A DNA stretch of 30,840 nt from Bacteroidales bacterium. Its GTDB lineage: Bacteria > Bacteroidota > Bacteroidia > Bacteroidales > UBA932. Below, piece after piece: positions 1 through 8,632 of the stretch. The position numbers were made by a program, and so were the translations under genes. The stretch spans positions 1-30,840 of the forward strand of contig JAEFAI010000027.1 of assembly GCA_016291185.1 (NCBI GenBank), in the 5' to 3' direction. The stretch's first letter is position 1, and each line of letters begins with the position of its first letter. The notes beneath the pieces were generated by a model. That model was not told the origin of the DNA. It did not search any database and saw only the letters and a program-made list of their open reading frames with translations.

Positions 1-126
1 ACCGTTTTGGACAAGACCCTCTCTGCCGCGGCGCGCAAAGCCGCCCTGGAGGCGCATTTCAACATGAGCGCGGACGCTCCCGCCATGCAGGAGGGCACAA
101 TTACTTATTATTTTAACCTCAAGTAA
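1..126 (+). CDS. C-terminal fragment of unknown protein
   Basis: An open frame runs in from the left edge and ends at TAA 124-126, giving 41 residues that finish TITYYFNLK. The gene start lies outside the window. I do not recognise the family from this tail. It ends 4 bases before the pseudouridine synthase start, so the two are probably co-transcribed. Confidence 0.6.
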   Translation, partial: TVLDKTLSAAARKAALEAHFNMSADAPAMQEGTITYYFNLK

Positions 127-130
127 AGAG

Positions 131-1525
131 ATGGACCAGTTTACCAAAGAAGGCCGAAAACTTAGACCGCGGAAAACAGCAGGGCCGCGCCCTGAATCCG
201 AAAAAGTAGAGTACACGCCCGGCGCGCATCGCAGCGAGTCCGGCGAACACAGAACCAGCAGCTACGGCGACCGCAAGCCGCGTCCCTACGGTGAGAACCG
301 CCAGGGCGGCTACGGACACCGCGACAACGGCGGCTACAACAGCCGCGGCGGCAATTACGGCAGCCACGGCAGCAGCTATGGCTCCCGCCGCTCCGACGAC
401 GGCGACCGCCGTCCGTACGGCGAAGGCCGCAGCAATTTCAGCAGCCGCGAAGGCGGCTATGGCCACCGCGAGGGCGGTTACGGCAACCGTGAGGGTGGCT
501 ATGGCAACCGTGAGGGTGGCTATGGCAACCGCGAAGGCGGTTACGGCGACCGCAAGCCGCGCCAGTATGGCGACCGTCCCCAGCGCCCGTACAACAGCGA
601 GGGACGCGGCGGCTACGGCGAGCACCGCAGCGCCGGCCCGCGCAAGCCGATGGGCGGCCAGGGCCGTCCGAAGCCCGGCTTCAAGAAACCGGGGCGCAAG
701 CCCAACTTCACCCGTGAGTCCACGGAAGGCATCAACCGCATGATCAGCCGCCGTCCCGTCGTGAACGGCAGCGAGAGCACCGAGGCACCGTATCCGATGC
801 CGATCCAGGACACCGTCCGCCTCAACAAGTTCATCGCCAACTCGGGCGTCTGCTCCCGCCGCGAAGCCGACACCCTCATCCAGGCCGGCGTCGTGACCGT
901 CAACGGCCAGGTGGTGACCGAGCTGGGCACGAAGGTCAACATCTTCACCGACGACATCCGCTTCAACGGCGAGCGCCTCAAGGGCGAGGAGAAGGTCTAC
1001 ATCGTGATGAACAAACCCAAGGGCTTCGTGACCACGGCCAGCGACCCCCACGCCGAGAAGACCGTCGTCGATCTCGTCAAGAACTGCCCCACGCGCGTGT
1101 ATCCCGTGGGCCGGCTCGACAAGAACACGACCGGCGTGCTGATGCTGACCAACGACGGCGAGATCGCCGAGCGCCTCACGCACCCCTCCTACGACAAGAA
1201 GAAGATTTACCAGGTCGCGCTTGACAAGCCGCTGAGCCAGGAGGACTTCGACAAGATCCTCGCCGGCATCGAACTCAGCGACGGCGAAGTCCAGGCCGAC
1301 GAGCTTGAATACATCGACGAGAAGGACAAGCGCAAGCTTGGCATCGAGATTCACTCCGGCAAGAACCGCATCGTGCGCCGCATCTTCGAGACCCTCGGCT
1401 ACAACGTCAAGGCGCTCGACCGCGTCTATTTCGCGGGCCTGACCAAGAAGGGCCTCAAGAAAGGCGAGTGGCGCTACCTCACGGAGGGCGAGACCAACAT
1501 TCTCAAGATGGGAGCTTACGTATAG
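131..1525 (+). CDS. RluB/RsuA-family pseudouridine synthase with long basic Gly-rich N-terminus
   Basis: Predicted rRNA pseudouridine synthase, 464 residues, cytoplasmic, converting uridine to pseudouridine in ribosomal RNA. An S4 RNA-binding domain starts near residue 229 (VRLNKFIANSGVCSRREAD). The catalytic domain follows, with the family motif GRLDKNTTGVLMLTNDGE carrying the catalytic Asp at residue 330, and the late motif GKNRIVRRIF. Residues 1 to about 225 are low-complexity, rich in Gly, Arg, Tyr, Ser and Asn, with five tandem EGGYGxR units; this resembles an RGG-type disordered RNA-binding tail and makes the protein roughly 200 residues longer than the bare RsuA/RluB fold. The ATG at 131 follows AAAGAG and the upstream stop by 4 bases. 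era starts 1 base after its stop, so the two are likely translated from one message. RluB is the more probable subtype, but RluE/RluF/RsuA specificity cannot be separated by eye. Confidence 0.9.
   Translation: MDQFTKEGRKLRPRKTAGPRPESEKVEYTPGAHRSESGEHRTSSYGDRKPRPYGENRQGGYGHRDNGGYNSRGGNYGSHGSSYGSRRSDDGDRRPYGEGRSNFSSREGGYGHREGGYGNREGGYGNREGGYGNREGGYGDRKPRQYGDRPQRPYNSEGRGGYGEHRSAGPRKPMGGQGRPKPGFKKPGRKPNFTRESTEGINRMISRRPVVNGSESTEAPYPMPIQDTVRLNKFIANSGVCSRREADTLIQAGVVTVNGQVVTELGTKVNIFTDDIRFNGERLKGEEKVYIVMNKPKGFVTTASDPHAEKTVVDLVKNCPTRVYPVGRLDKNTTGVLMLTNDGEIAERLTHPSYDKKKIYQVALDKPLSQEDFDKILAGIELSDGEVQADELEYIDEKDKRKLGIEIHSGKNRIVRRIFETLGYNVKALDRVYFAGLTKKGLKKGEWRYLTEGETNILKMGAYV
449..553 (+). repeat. Five tandem 21-bp units coding EGGYGxR
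   Basis: Five in-frame 21-base units at 449, 470, 491, 512 and 533 encode EGGYG followed by HR, NR, NR, NR and DR. The units use different synonymous codons (ggc/ggt, tat/tac), so the peptide is more conserved than the DNA. They lie in the disordered N-terminal tail of the pseudouridine synthase. Copy number could vary between strains by slippage. Confidence 0.9.
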
Positions 1526-1526
1526 T

Positions 1527-2408
1527 ATGGCACACCGCTCCGGATTCGTTTGCATCATCGGCAACCCGAACGTCGGGAAATCGACGCTGATGAACGCGCT
1601 GGTGGGCGAGAAGCTCTCCATCGTGACGGCGAAGGCGCAGACCACGCGCCATCGCATCATGGGCATCGTGAACGGCGAGGACTGGCAGATTGTCTATTCC
1701 GACACGCCGGGCATCCTCAAGCCCAGCTACCGTCTCCAGCAGAACATGATGAATTTCGTGGACGGCGCCATCGGCGACGCCGACGTCATCCTCTATGTCA
1801 CGGACACGGTGGAAACCCCCGACAAGAACAGCGAATACGTGGAGAAACTCTCCCAGGTGGACTGTCCCGTGATCGTGGTGATCAACAAGATCGACATCAG
1901 CGACCAGCCGCGCGTGACGGAGCTCCTCGCCTACTGGCAGGAGAAACTGCCCGCGGCCACGGTCATTCCGGCTTCCGCCCAGGTAAAATTCAACCTCGAG
2001 AGCATTCTGGACGCCGTCCTCGCACGGCTTCCGGAATGCCCGCCGTGGTTTGACAAGGACGCCTTCACGGACCGGAACCTCCGCTTCTTCGCCTCGGAAA
2101 TCATCCGGGAGAAGATCCTGCTGAACTACAAGGAGGAGATCCCGTACTGCTGCGAAGTGGGCATCGAGACCTTCAAGGAAGGCGCGGAGCGCTACGACAT
2201 CGGCGCCGTCATCTACGTGATGCGCGAATCGCAGAAAGGCATCATCATCGGCCGCCAGGGAACGGCCCTCAAGAAAGTGGGCACCCAGGCCCGCATTGAC
2301 ATGGAAGACTTCTTCCAGAAGAAAGTCTTCCTGCAGATTTACGTAAAGGTGGATCCCGACTGGCGGGAGAGCCGGCGCGAACTGCGCAAATTCGGATACG
2401 AAGACTAA
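1527..2408 (+). CDS. era: GTPase Era, 16S rRNA/ribosome assembly factor
   Basis: Ras-like GTPase plus KH domain, 293 residues, close to the usual Era length. It binds the 3' end of 16S rRNA and acts late in small-subunit assembly. Visible GTPase motifs are G1 GNPNVGKS at residues 12-19, the switch TT at 39-40, G3 DTPG at 59-62 and G4 NKID at 120-123. The C-terminal KH domain contains IIIGRQGTALKKVG, the RNA-contacting loop. The start at 1527 is 1 base beyond the stop of the pseudouridine synthase, and the stop is 7 bases before parC. The grouping of an rRNA-modifying enzyme with an rRNA-binding GTPase fits a ribosome-biogenesis operon. Identification is firm. Confidence 0.97.
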   Translation: MAHRSGFVCIIGNPNVGKSTLMNALVGEKLSIVTAKAQTTRHRIMGIVNGEDWQIVYSDTPGILKPSYRLQQNMMNFVDGAIGDADVILYVTDTVETPDKNSEYVEKLSQVDCPVIVVINKIDISDQPRVTELLAYWQEKLPAATVIPASAQVKFNLESILDAVLARLPECPPWFDKDAFTDRNLRFFASEIIREKILLNYKEEIPYCCEVGIETFKEGAERYDIGAVIYVMRESQKGIIIGRQGTALKKVGTQARIDMEDFFQKKVFLQIYVKVDPDWRESRRELRKFGYED

Positions 2409-2415
2409 AGCTCCT

Positions 2416-5220
2416 ATGGAAGAAGAGAATATCATCACCGAAGAAGAAATTATCGAAGACGACGACAAGGTCATTGACGACGAGGGGGAATCCTCGGGCC
2501 GCTTTGACAAGATGCTGGAGGCAGACGCGCACAAGTTCAAGCTCTCCGGCATGTTCAAGGACTGGTACCTGGACTACGCCTCGTACGTGATCCTGCACCG
2601 GGCCGTGCCGCATATCGTGGACGGACTCAAGCCCGTGCAGCGGCGCGTGCTGCACGCCATGTACAAGATGGACGACGGCGCGTTCACGAAGGTGGCCAAC
2701 ATCGTCGGCCAGGCCATGCAGTACCATCCGCACGGCGATCAGTCCATCCTCGGCGCCCTCGTCCAGCTGGGCCAGAAAGGCTTCACCGTGGACTGCCAGG
2801 GTAACTGGGGTAACATCCTCACCGGCGACTCCAACGCCGCGCCGCGATACATCGAGGCCCGGCTCAGCAAGTTCGCCAAAGAGGTGGTCTTCGACCCGAA
2901 GGTGACGCATTGGATGAATTCCTACGACGGGCGCAACCAGGAGCCGACCGAGCTCCCGGTGCGCTTCCCGCTCCTGCTCGCACAGGGCACGGAGGGCATC
3001 GGCGTGGGTCTCGCGTCCAAGATTCTTCCGCACAACTTCAACGAGCTGCTCGACGCCTCCGTCTCCATCCTCGAAGGCAAACCCTACGAGATCTACCCCG
3101 ACTTCCCGACCGGCGGCTTCGCCGACTGCAGCAAGTACATGCAGGGCAAGCGGGGCGGCTCCGTCAAGGTGCGCGCCCGCATCGAGAAGATCGACAAGAA
3201 CACCGTGGCCATCACGGAAATCCCTTACGGGAAATACACCAAGGACATCATCGACTCCGTCCTCCGGGCCAAGGACAAGGGCAAGATCAAGATCAAGAAG
3301 ATCGAGGACATGACCACCGACAAGGTGGACATCCTCATCCACCTGCCCAACGACGTCTCCCCGGACAAGACCATCGACGCCCTGTTCGCCTTCACGGACT
3401 GTGAGGTCAACATCGCGCCGAACGCCTGCGTGATCAAGGACAACAAGCCGCAGTTCCTGACCGTCCACGACATCCTTGAGTACGGAACCTATCACACCCG
3501 CGACCTGCTGCTCCAGGAGCTGCAGATCAAGCTGGATGAGCTGGAGGCCGACTGGCACTACAGCTCCCTGGAGCGCATCTTCTTCGAGAACCGCATCTAC
3601 AAGGTCCTCGAGCAGGACCAGAAGGACTGGGAGACGCAGATCCAGGACATCTTCAACCAGATGAAGAACTACCAGGATCTCTTCCGCCGGGAGATCATCC
3701 TGGACGACATCCTCAAGCTCGTGGAGAAGCCGGTCCGCAAGATCTCCAAGTTCGACACCAAGGCCATCGACGAGAAGATCCTCGCCCTGGAGGAGCAGAT
3801 GGCCGTCGTGCGCGACAACATCGAGCACATCGACCGCTACACCATCGAGTGGTTCAAGGCCCTGAAGAAGAAGTACGGCAAGGACTATCCGCGCCGCACC
3901 GAGCTCACGGGCTTCGAGACCATCGCCGCCACCAAGGTCATCAACAACAACGCCAAGCTCTACGCCAACCTCACGGAGGGCTTCGTGGGCATCGGCCTGA
4001 AGCGCGACGAGGGCGAGTACCTCTGCGACTGCTCCGACCTCTCCGAGATCATCGTCATCGGCCGGGACGGCAAGTACCGCATCACCAAGGTGGAGGACAA
4101 GGCCTTCTTCGGCAAGGACCTGCTGTACGTGGGCCTGTTCAACCGCGGCGACTCCCGCACCATCTACAACGTCATCTATCGCGAAGGCAAGAGCTCCATC
4201 TATTACGCGAAGCGCTTTGCCGTGACTTCGATCACGCGCGACAAGGAATACGACATCACCACCGGCGAGGACGGCTCGCAGATCGTCTGGTTCTCGGCCA
4301 ACCACAACGGCGAGGCCGAGACCGTGCGCGTGGCCCTGCGACCCAAGCCGAAGCTCAAGAAGACCAGCTTCGAGTACGACTTCTCGACCCTCGCGGTCAA
4401 GAGCAAGACGGCCCGCGGCAACCTCGTGAGCAAGAACGCCATCCGCACCATCACCCTCAAGAGCAAGGGCGTGAGCACCATCACCGGCAAGGACATCTGG
4501 TACGACACCGACATCCAGAAACTCAACGAGGACGGCCACGGCCTGTACCTCGGCCAGTTCAAGGACGACGACAAGGTGCTCGCCGTGTTCAAGAACGGCA
4601 CGTTCTACACGACTTCTTTCGACCTGGTCAACCGCTACCAGGGCGACGTCCTGCTGATCGAGAAGTTCGACCCCGACAAGACCTTCACCGCCCTCTACTG
4701 GGACGGCGCGGTCAAGAGTTTCTACGTCAAGCGATTCTCCTTCGTGGTCAGCGACAACACCCCGCTCAGCTTCATCTCCGACGCCCCCAAGTCCTACCTG
4801 GTGGACCTCAGCGGCGACAAGCACGCCCGCTACGAGGTGGTCTGGAAGCTGGAGGACAAGGAGCCCGAGGCCGTCGAGGCCGAGGAGTGGATCGGCAAGA
4901 AGGGCTACGCCGCCAAGGGCAAGAAGTGCGCCGAGCGCGGCGAGGTCAAGAGCGTCCGCTTCGTCGAGCCGGTCATCGTGGATGAGCCGGAGGAGGAGAT
5001 TCCGGATCAAGTCCGGAATGACGAACTGGTGGACGAGATTCGCCGGTCGGAGCCGGCGAATGACGGGGAGATGGAGCCGGCGAATGACGGGGAGATGGAG
5101 CCGGCGAATGACGAGCCTATCGTCATTCCGGGCGAAGACTCGGAAGCCCCCGCTCCGGCGTCCCTCGACGATGTCCCGGACCTCCCCGGCGACCTCTTCG
5201 ACGAGCCGACGCTGTTCTAG
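2416..5220 (+). CDS. parC: DNA topoisomerase IV subunit A (ParC/GyrA family)
   Basis: Type IIA topoisomerase A subunit, 934 residues, which cuts and rejoins DNA to unlink daughter chromosomes together with ParE (not in the window). The winged-helix region has the family segment QYHPHGDQSILGALVQL, and the catalytic tyrosine is Y145 in APRYIEARLS. An acidic N-terminal extension (about residues 1-30) precedes the core. The tower and coiled-coil region follows, then a degenerate beta-pinwheel C-terminal domain; I see no clear GyrA box, which favours topoisomerase IV over gyrase. The last 75 residues are acidic and low-complexity and are encoded by REP-like palindromes and 24-base tandem repeats. 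The positions equivalent to GyrA Ser83 and Asp87 are Q109 and G113. It ends convergently with recJ, with a strong terminator between them. Confidence 0.92.
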   Translation: MEEENIITEEEIIEDDDKVIDDEGESSGRFDKMLEADAHKFKLSGMFKDWYLDYASYVILHRAVPHIVDGLKPVQRRVLHAMYKMDDGAFTKVANIVGQAMQYHPHGDQSILGALVQLGQKGFTVDCQGNWGNILTGDSNAAPRYIEARLSKFAKEVVFDPKVTHWMNSYDGRNQEPTELPVRFPLLLAQGTEGIGVGLASKILPHNFNELLDASVSILEGKPYEIYPDFPTGGFADCSKYMQGKRGGSVKVRARIEKIDKNTVAITEIPYGKYTKDIIDSVLRAKDKGKIKIKKIEDMTTDKVDILIHLPNDVSPDKTIDALFAFTDCEVNIAPNACVIKDNKPQFLTVHDILEYGTYHTRDLLLQELQIKLDELEADWHYSSLERIFFENRIYKVLEQDQKDWETQIQDIFNQMKNYQDLFRREIILDDILKLVEKPVRKISKFDTKAIDEKILALEEQMAVVRDNIEHIDRYTIEWFKALKKKYGKDYPRRTELTGFETIAATKVINNNAKLYANLTEGFVGIGLKRDEGEYLCDCSDLSEIIVIGRDGKYRITKVEDKAFFGKDLLYVGLFNRGDSRTIYNVIYREGKSSIYYAKRFAVTSITRDKEYDITTGEDGSQIVWFSANHNGEAETVRVALRPKPKLKKTSFEYDFSTLAVKSKTARGNLVSKNAIRTITLKSKGVSTITGKDIWYDTDIQKLNEDGHGLYLGQFKDDDKVLAVFKNGTFYTTSFDLVNRYQGDVLLIEKFDPDKTFTALYWDGAVKSFYVKRFSFVVSDNTPLSFISDAPKSYLVDLSGDKHARYEVVWKLEDKEPEAVEAEEWIGKKGYAAKGKKCAERGEVKSVRFVEPVIVDEPEEEIPDQVRNDELVDEIRRSEPANDGEMEPANDGEMEPANDEPIVIPGEDSEAPAPASLDDVPDLPGDLFDEPTLF
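4999..5133 (+). repeat. REP-like palindromes and 24-bp tandem repeats inside the parC tail
   Basis: Two palindromes lie inside the coding sequence: ATTCCGGA-TCAAG-TCCGGAAT at 4999-5019 and ATTCGCCGG-TCGGAG-CCGGCGAAT at 5038-5061, each followed by GACG. A 24-base unit (GAGCCGGCGAATGACGGGGA plus GATG) starts at 5050, 5074 and partly at 5098, coding EPANDGEM. CGTCATTCCGGGC at 5121-5133 is an inverted relative of the first palindrome arm. Palindromes of this CCGGA...TCCGGAATGACG type are a widespread REP-like class; that they arrived by insertion is inferred. Confidence 0.75.
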
Positions 5221-5236
5221 ATTGCTCCCTGACGAC

Positions 5237-5272
5237 AAATAACTCCGGACGAGACATCGCCCGGAGTTATTT
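5237..5272. terminator. Terminator between convergent parC and recJ
   Basis: A perfect 12-base stem, AAATAACTCCGG at 5237-5248 and CCGGAGTTATTT at 5261-5272, closes a 12-base loop. A T-rich run follows on the plus strand; on the minus strand the stem also runs into T-rich sequence. It sits between the stops of parC and recJ, so it probably serves both genes. Confidence 0.85.
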
Positions 5273-5299
5273 TATTCCTCGCAAAGGACTAGCATTAAG

Positions 5300-7033
5300 C
5301 TACAAGATATCTTCCCGCTCGTGGATGTCACGGACGCGGAGCTGGATGGAGGCGGAGCCGCGGTAGTAGTTCTCCACGATGGCGTAGCAGACATCGATCG
5401 GGTTGCCCTCGCGGATGTAGTCGTAGCTGTCCGCCATGTTGAAGGCAATCGCGGGGATCTGGTGGTAGGGCTGGGACTCCTGGATGAGGTCCAGCTTGAG
5501 GTGCACGCCGCCCCCGCCGACCTTGCGGCCCGAGCCGGCGTCATAGACATTCTCCGTCATGAAGATTGGATTGTTGTTGCCGGGGCCGAAGGGCTGGAAC
5601 TGCTTGAGGATGCGGGAGAATTTGGGCGTGATCTGCGCGAAGTCCAGATTCGCGTCAATCTCCACCACCGGGGTGAGCATCTCGGACGTGATCTTGCCGG
5701 AGATGAACGTATCCATGCGGCGGGCGAACTCTTCGAGGTTCTCCTCCTTGAGCGTGAGGCCGGCGGCATAGACGTGACCGCCGAAGTTCTCCAGCAGGTC
5801 GGCGCAGTTCTCGATGGCTTCGTAGAGGTCGAAGCCGGCGATGCTGCGGGCGGAACCCGTCACGAAGCCGTTCGACTTGGTCAGCACGACCGTGGGCTTG
5901 TAGTAGGCCTCCACGAGGCGGGAGGCGACGATGCCCACGACGCCCTTGCTCCACTTGGGGTTATAGACGATCGTGGCGTTCTCGCGGGCGAGGCAGGCGC
6001 CGGACTGAACCATTTCCAGGGCTTCCTGGGTAATCTCCCGGTCGATGTTCTTGCGCTCGTTGTTGTTCTCGTTGATCTTCTCGCCGATGCGCATCGCCGT
6101 CATCGCGTCGGTGGCCTTGAGGAGCTCCACGGCCAGGCGGCCGGACTCCATGCGCCCTGCGGCGTTGATGCGCGGGCCGATCTTGAAGACGATGTCGTCG
6201 ATGGAGATGTGGCCCGGCTCCAGGTTGGAGAGGGTGATCATGGCGGCGAGGCCCTTGCAGGGGTTCTCGTTGAGCTGCTTGAGGCCGAAGTGCGCGAGGA
6301 CACGGTTCTCTCCGACCATCGTCACGAGGTCGGAGGAAATGCTGACCACGAGCAGGTCGAGCAGCGGGATCAGCGTCTCGAACGGCACACCGAACTGCTG
6401 CGAATAGGCCTGCACAAGCTTGAAGCCGACGCCGCACCCGGACAAGTCGTCGAAGGGATACTCGCAATCTTCCCGCTTGGGGTCGAGCACGGCCACGGCC
6501 TTGGGGAGGGAATCTTCCGGAAGATGATGGTCGCAGATGATCACCTCCACGCCCTTGCTGCGGGCGTACTCCACCTTGTCGATGGCCTTGATGCCGCAGT
6601 CCAGCGTAATAATCAGCTTGAAGCCGCCGTCCGCGGCCCAGTCGATGCCCTTGTAGGACACGCCGTAGCCCTCGTCGTAGCGGTCGGGGATGTAGAAGTC
6701 CACCTGGTCGGTGAAGCGCTGGATGAAGGAATAGACGAGCGCGACGGCCGTCGTGCCGTCCACGTCGTAGTCGCCATAGACCAGGATTTTCTCGCCGCCC
6801 TTGATGGCGCGGTGCAGCCGCTCCACCGCCTTGTCCATGTCCTTCATCAAGAAGGGATCGTGGAGGGCGTCCAGCGAGGGGCGGAAGAAGGAGCGGGCCT
6901 GCTCAAAGGTCTCGACGCCCCGCTTGACGAGGAGCTCGGCCAGCACCTTGTCGATGCCGACCTCCGTCGCGAGCCGCTCGACCTTCGCGGGGTCGGCCGG
7001 TTCTTTGAGGATCCACTTGCATTCTTTCGCCAT
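5300..7033 (-). CDS. recJ: Single-stranded-DNA-specific exonuclease RecJ
   Basis: DHH-family 5'-3' exonuclease, 577 residues, used in recombination and mismatch repair on single-stranded DNA. Motif I is DYDVDGT at residues 88-94 and the DHH motif is at 168-170 (ICDHHLPEDSLP), both metal ligands. The DHHA1 part shows the segments NAAGRMESG and GGHVYAAGL. A C-terminal OB-like region completes the usual length of about 570 residues. The frame is open upstream to 7096, but that would run into lysS; ATG at 7033 is preferred because the protein then begins MAKECKWIL and the promoter-like sequence lies just upstream. It is divergent from lysS with only 42 bases between the starts. Confidence 0.95.
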   Translation of the reverse strand: MAKECKWILKEPADPAKVERLATEVGIDKVLAELLVKRGVETFEQARSFFRPSLDALHDPFLMKDMDKAVERLHRAIKGGEKILVYGDYDVDGTTAVALVYSFIQRFTDQVDFYIPDRYDEGYGVSYKGIDWAADGGFKLIITLDCGIKAIDKVEYARSKGVEVIICDHHLPEDSLPKAVAVLDPKREDCEYPFDDLSGCGVGFKLVQAYSQQFGVPFETLIPLLDLLVVSISSDLVTMVGENRVLAHFGLKQLNENPCKGLAAMITLSNLEPGHISIDDIVFKIGPRINAAGRMESGRLAVELLKATDAMTAMRIGEKINENNNERKNIDREITQEALEMVQSGACLARENATIVYNPKWSKGVVGIVASRLVEAYYKPTVVLTKSNGFVTGSARSIAGFDLYEAIENCADLLENFGGHVYAAGLTLKEENLEEFARRMDTFISGKITSEMLTPVVEIDANLDFAQITPKFSRILKQFQPFGPGNNNPIFMTENVYDAGSGRKVGGGGVHLKLDLIQESQPYHQIPAIAFNMADSYDYIREGNPIDVCYAIVENYYRGSASIQLRVRDIHEREDIL

Positions 7034-7039
7034 ATCATA

Positions 7040-7068
7040 CAAAGATAACAAATTATTTCGTAATTTTG
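7040..7068. promoter_or_regulatory. Divergent -7 boxes for recJ and lysS
   Basis: The 42-base gap holds a Bacteroidota-type -7 box on each strand: TATCTTTG on the minus strand (7040-7047) for recJ and TAATTTTG on the plus strand (7061-7068) for lysS. Both leave leaders of only about 6-7 bases. No good TTG -33 box is visible at the usual spacing for either, so these are -7 matches only. Confidence 0.5.
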
Positions 7069-7075
7069 CGCCATT

Positions 7076-8620
7076 ATGGCAGAATATAGCGAACAAGAAT
7101 TGATCCGCCGCGAATCGCTGGCGAAACTCAGAGAATTAGGGATCGAGCCGTACCCTGCGGCCGAGTATCCCGTGAACGCCACTGCGGCGCAGATCCTGGC
7201 AGAGTTCGACCCGGAGAAGGGCAACCTGCAGGACATTTGCATTGCCGGCCGCCTGATGAGCCGCCGTATCATGGGAGCCGCCTCCTTCGGTGAGCTCCAG
7301 GACGAGACCGGCCGCATCCAGATCTACGTCAAGCGCGACGAGATCTGCCCCGGCGAGGACAAGACCATGTACAATACCGTCTGGAAGAAGCTCATGGACA
7401 TCGGCGACATCGTGGGCATCAAAGGCTTCGCCTTCATCACCCAGACCGGCCAGCTGAGCGTGCACGCCAAGGAGCTCACGCTGCTGAGCAAGTCGCTGCG
7501 CGTGCTGCCGATCGTCAAGGAGCAGGACGGCCAGGTGTTCGACGCCTTCACGGATCCCGAGCTCCGCTACCGTCAGCGCTACGTGGACCTGATCGTCAAT
7601 CCGCAGGTCAAGGACGTGTTCTTCAAGCGCGCCAAGATCATCGCGACGATGCGTGAATATTTCAACGCCGCCGGCTGCCTGGAGGTGGAGACTCCCATCC
7701 TGCAGGGCATCCCGGGCGGTGCCACCGCGCGTCCGTTCATCACGCACCACAACGCCCTCGATATTCCGCTCTACCTGCGTATCGCCAACGAGCTCTACCT
7801 CAAGCGCCTGATCGTGGGCGGCTACGCCGGTGTGTATGAGTTCGCGAAGGACTTCCGCAACGAGGGCATGGACAAGACGCACAATCCGGAGTTCACCTGC
7901 ATGGAGATCTATGTGGCCTACAAGGACTACAACTGGATGATGAAGTTCGTCGAGACCATGCTGGAGAAGATCTCCCTCGCGGTGAACGGCACCACGAAGG
8001 TGAAGATCGGCGAGAACGAGGTCGATTTCGGCGGCACCTACCGCCGTCTCCCGATCCTCGACGCCATCAAGGAGTACGCCGGCGTGGATGTGAAGGGCAT
8101 GGACGAGGACGAGCTGCGTGCCACCTGCAAGAAACTGAATGTGGAGATTGAGCCCTCGATGGGCAAGGGCAAACTGATCGACGCCATCTTCGGCACCTAC
8201 TGCGAGGACAAGCTGATCCAGCCGACCTTCATCATCGATTATCCCGTGGAGATGTCTCCGCTGACCAAGCGCCACCGCACCGACCCGACGCTCACCGAGC
8301 GTTTCGAGCTCTTCGTGTGCGGCAAGGAGCTGGCGAACGCTTATTCCGAGCTGAACGATCCGATCGATCAGCTGGAGCGCTTCGAGGAGCAGGCCGCGCT
8401 CAAGAGCAAGGGCGACGACGAGGCCATGTACATTGACATGGACTTCGTCCGCGCGCTCGAGTACGGTATGCCGCCGACTTCCGGCCTGGGCATGGGTATC
8501 GACCGTCTGACGATGTTCATGACGGGCCAGACCACCATCCAGGACGTGCTCTTCTTCCCGCAGATGCGGCCGGAGAAGGTGCTGAAGAAGGAAAACAAGG
8601 AGCAGCAGGCTGCCGAGTAA
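7076..8620 (+). CDS. lysS: Lysyl-tRNA synthetase, class II
   Basis: Charges tRNA-Lys with lysine, 514 residues, cytoplasmic. An N-terminal OB-fold anticodon-binding domain (about residues 50-150, including the stretch [19 protein letters not shown]) is followed by the class II catalytic core. Motif 2 is [15 protein letters not shown] from residue 260 and motif 3 is [12 protein letters not shown] from residue 470. The length matches the common bacterial form of about 500 residues. The start is ATG 7076 just after a TAATTTTG box. The rRNA methyltransferase gene begins 12 bases after its stop, so the two probably share a transcript. Confidence 0.97.
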   Translation: MAEYSEQELIRRESLAKLRELGIEPYPAAEYPVNATAAQILAEFDPEKGNLQDICIAGRLMSRRIMGAASFGELQDETGRIQIYVKRDEICPGEDKTMYNTVWKKLMDIGDIVGIKGFAFITQTGQLSVHAKELTLLSKSLRVLPIVKEQDGQVFDAFTDPELRYRQRYVDLIVNPQVKDVFFKRAKIIATMREYFNAAGCLEVETPILQGIPGGATARPFITHHNALDIPLYLRIANELYLKRLIVGGYAGVYEFAKDFRNEGMDKTHNPEFTCMEIYVAYKDYNWMMKFVETMLEKISLAVNGTTKVKIGENEVDFGGTYRRLPILDAIKEYAGVDVKGMDEDELRATCKKLNVEIEPSMGKGKLIDAIFGTYCEDKLIQPTFIIDYPVEMSPLTKRHRTDPTLTERFELFVCGKELANAYSELNDPIDQLERFEEQAALKSKGDDEAMYIDMDFVRALEYGMPPTSGLGMGIDRLTMFMTGQTTIQDVLFFPQMRPEKVLKKENKEQQAAE

Positions 8621-8632
8621 TCCCGACCCGCC

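Noticed and set aside
449..553. CRISPR-like tandem repeats
   Set aside because: Units are contiguous 21-mers with no spacers and encode a regular peptide repeat.
2269..5238. Very long minus-strand open frame opposite parC and era (and similar ones opposite other GC-rich genes)
   Set aside because: It mirrors the codon positions of well-identified genes, is low-complexity (Val/Leu/Asp-rich) and shows no family motif; GC-rich codon bias creates such frames.
7034..7096. Longer recJ N-terminus starting at 7096
   Set aside because: It would overlap the lysS start and its promoter boxes, and the added residues do not match RecJ; 7033 is better.
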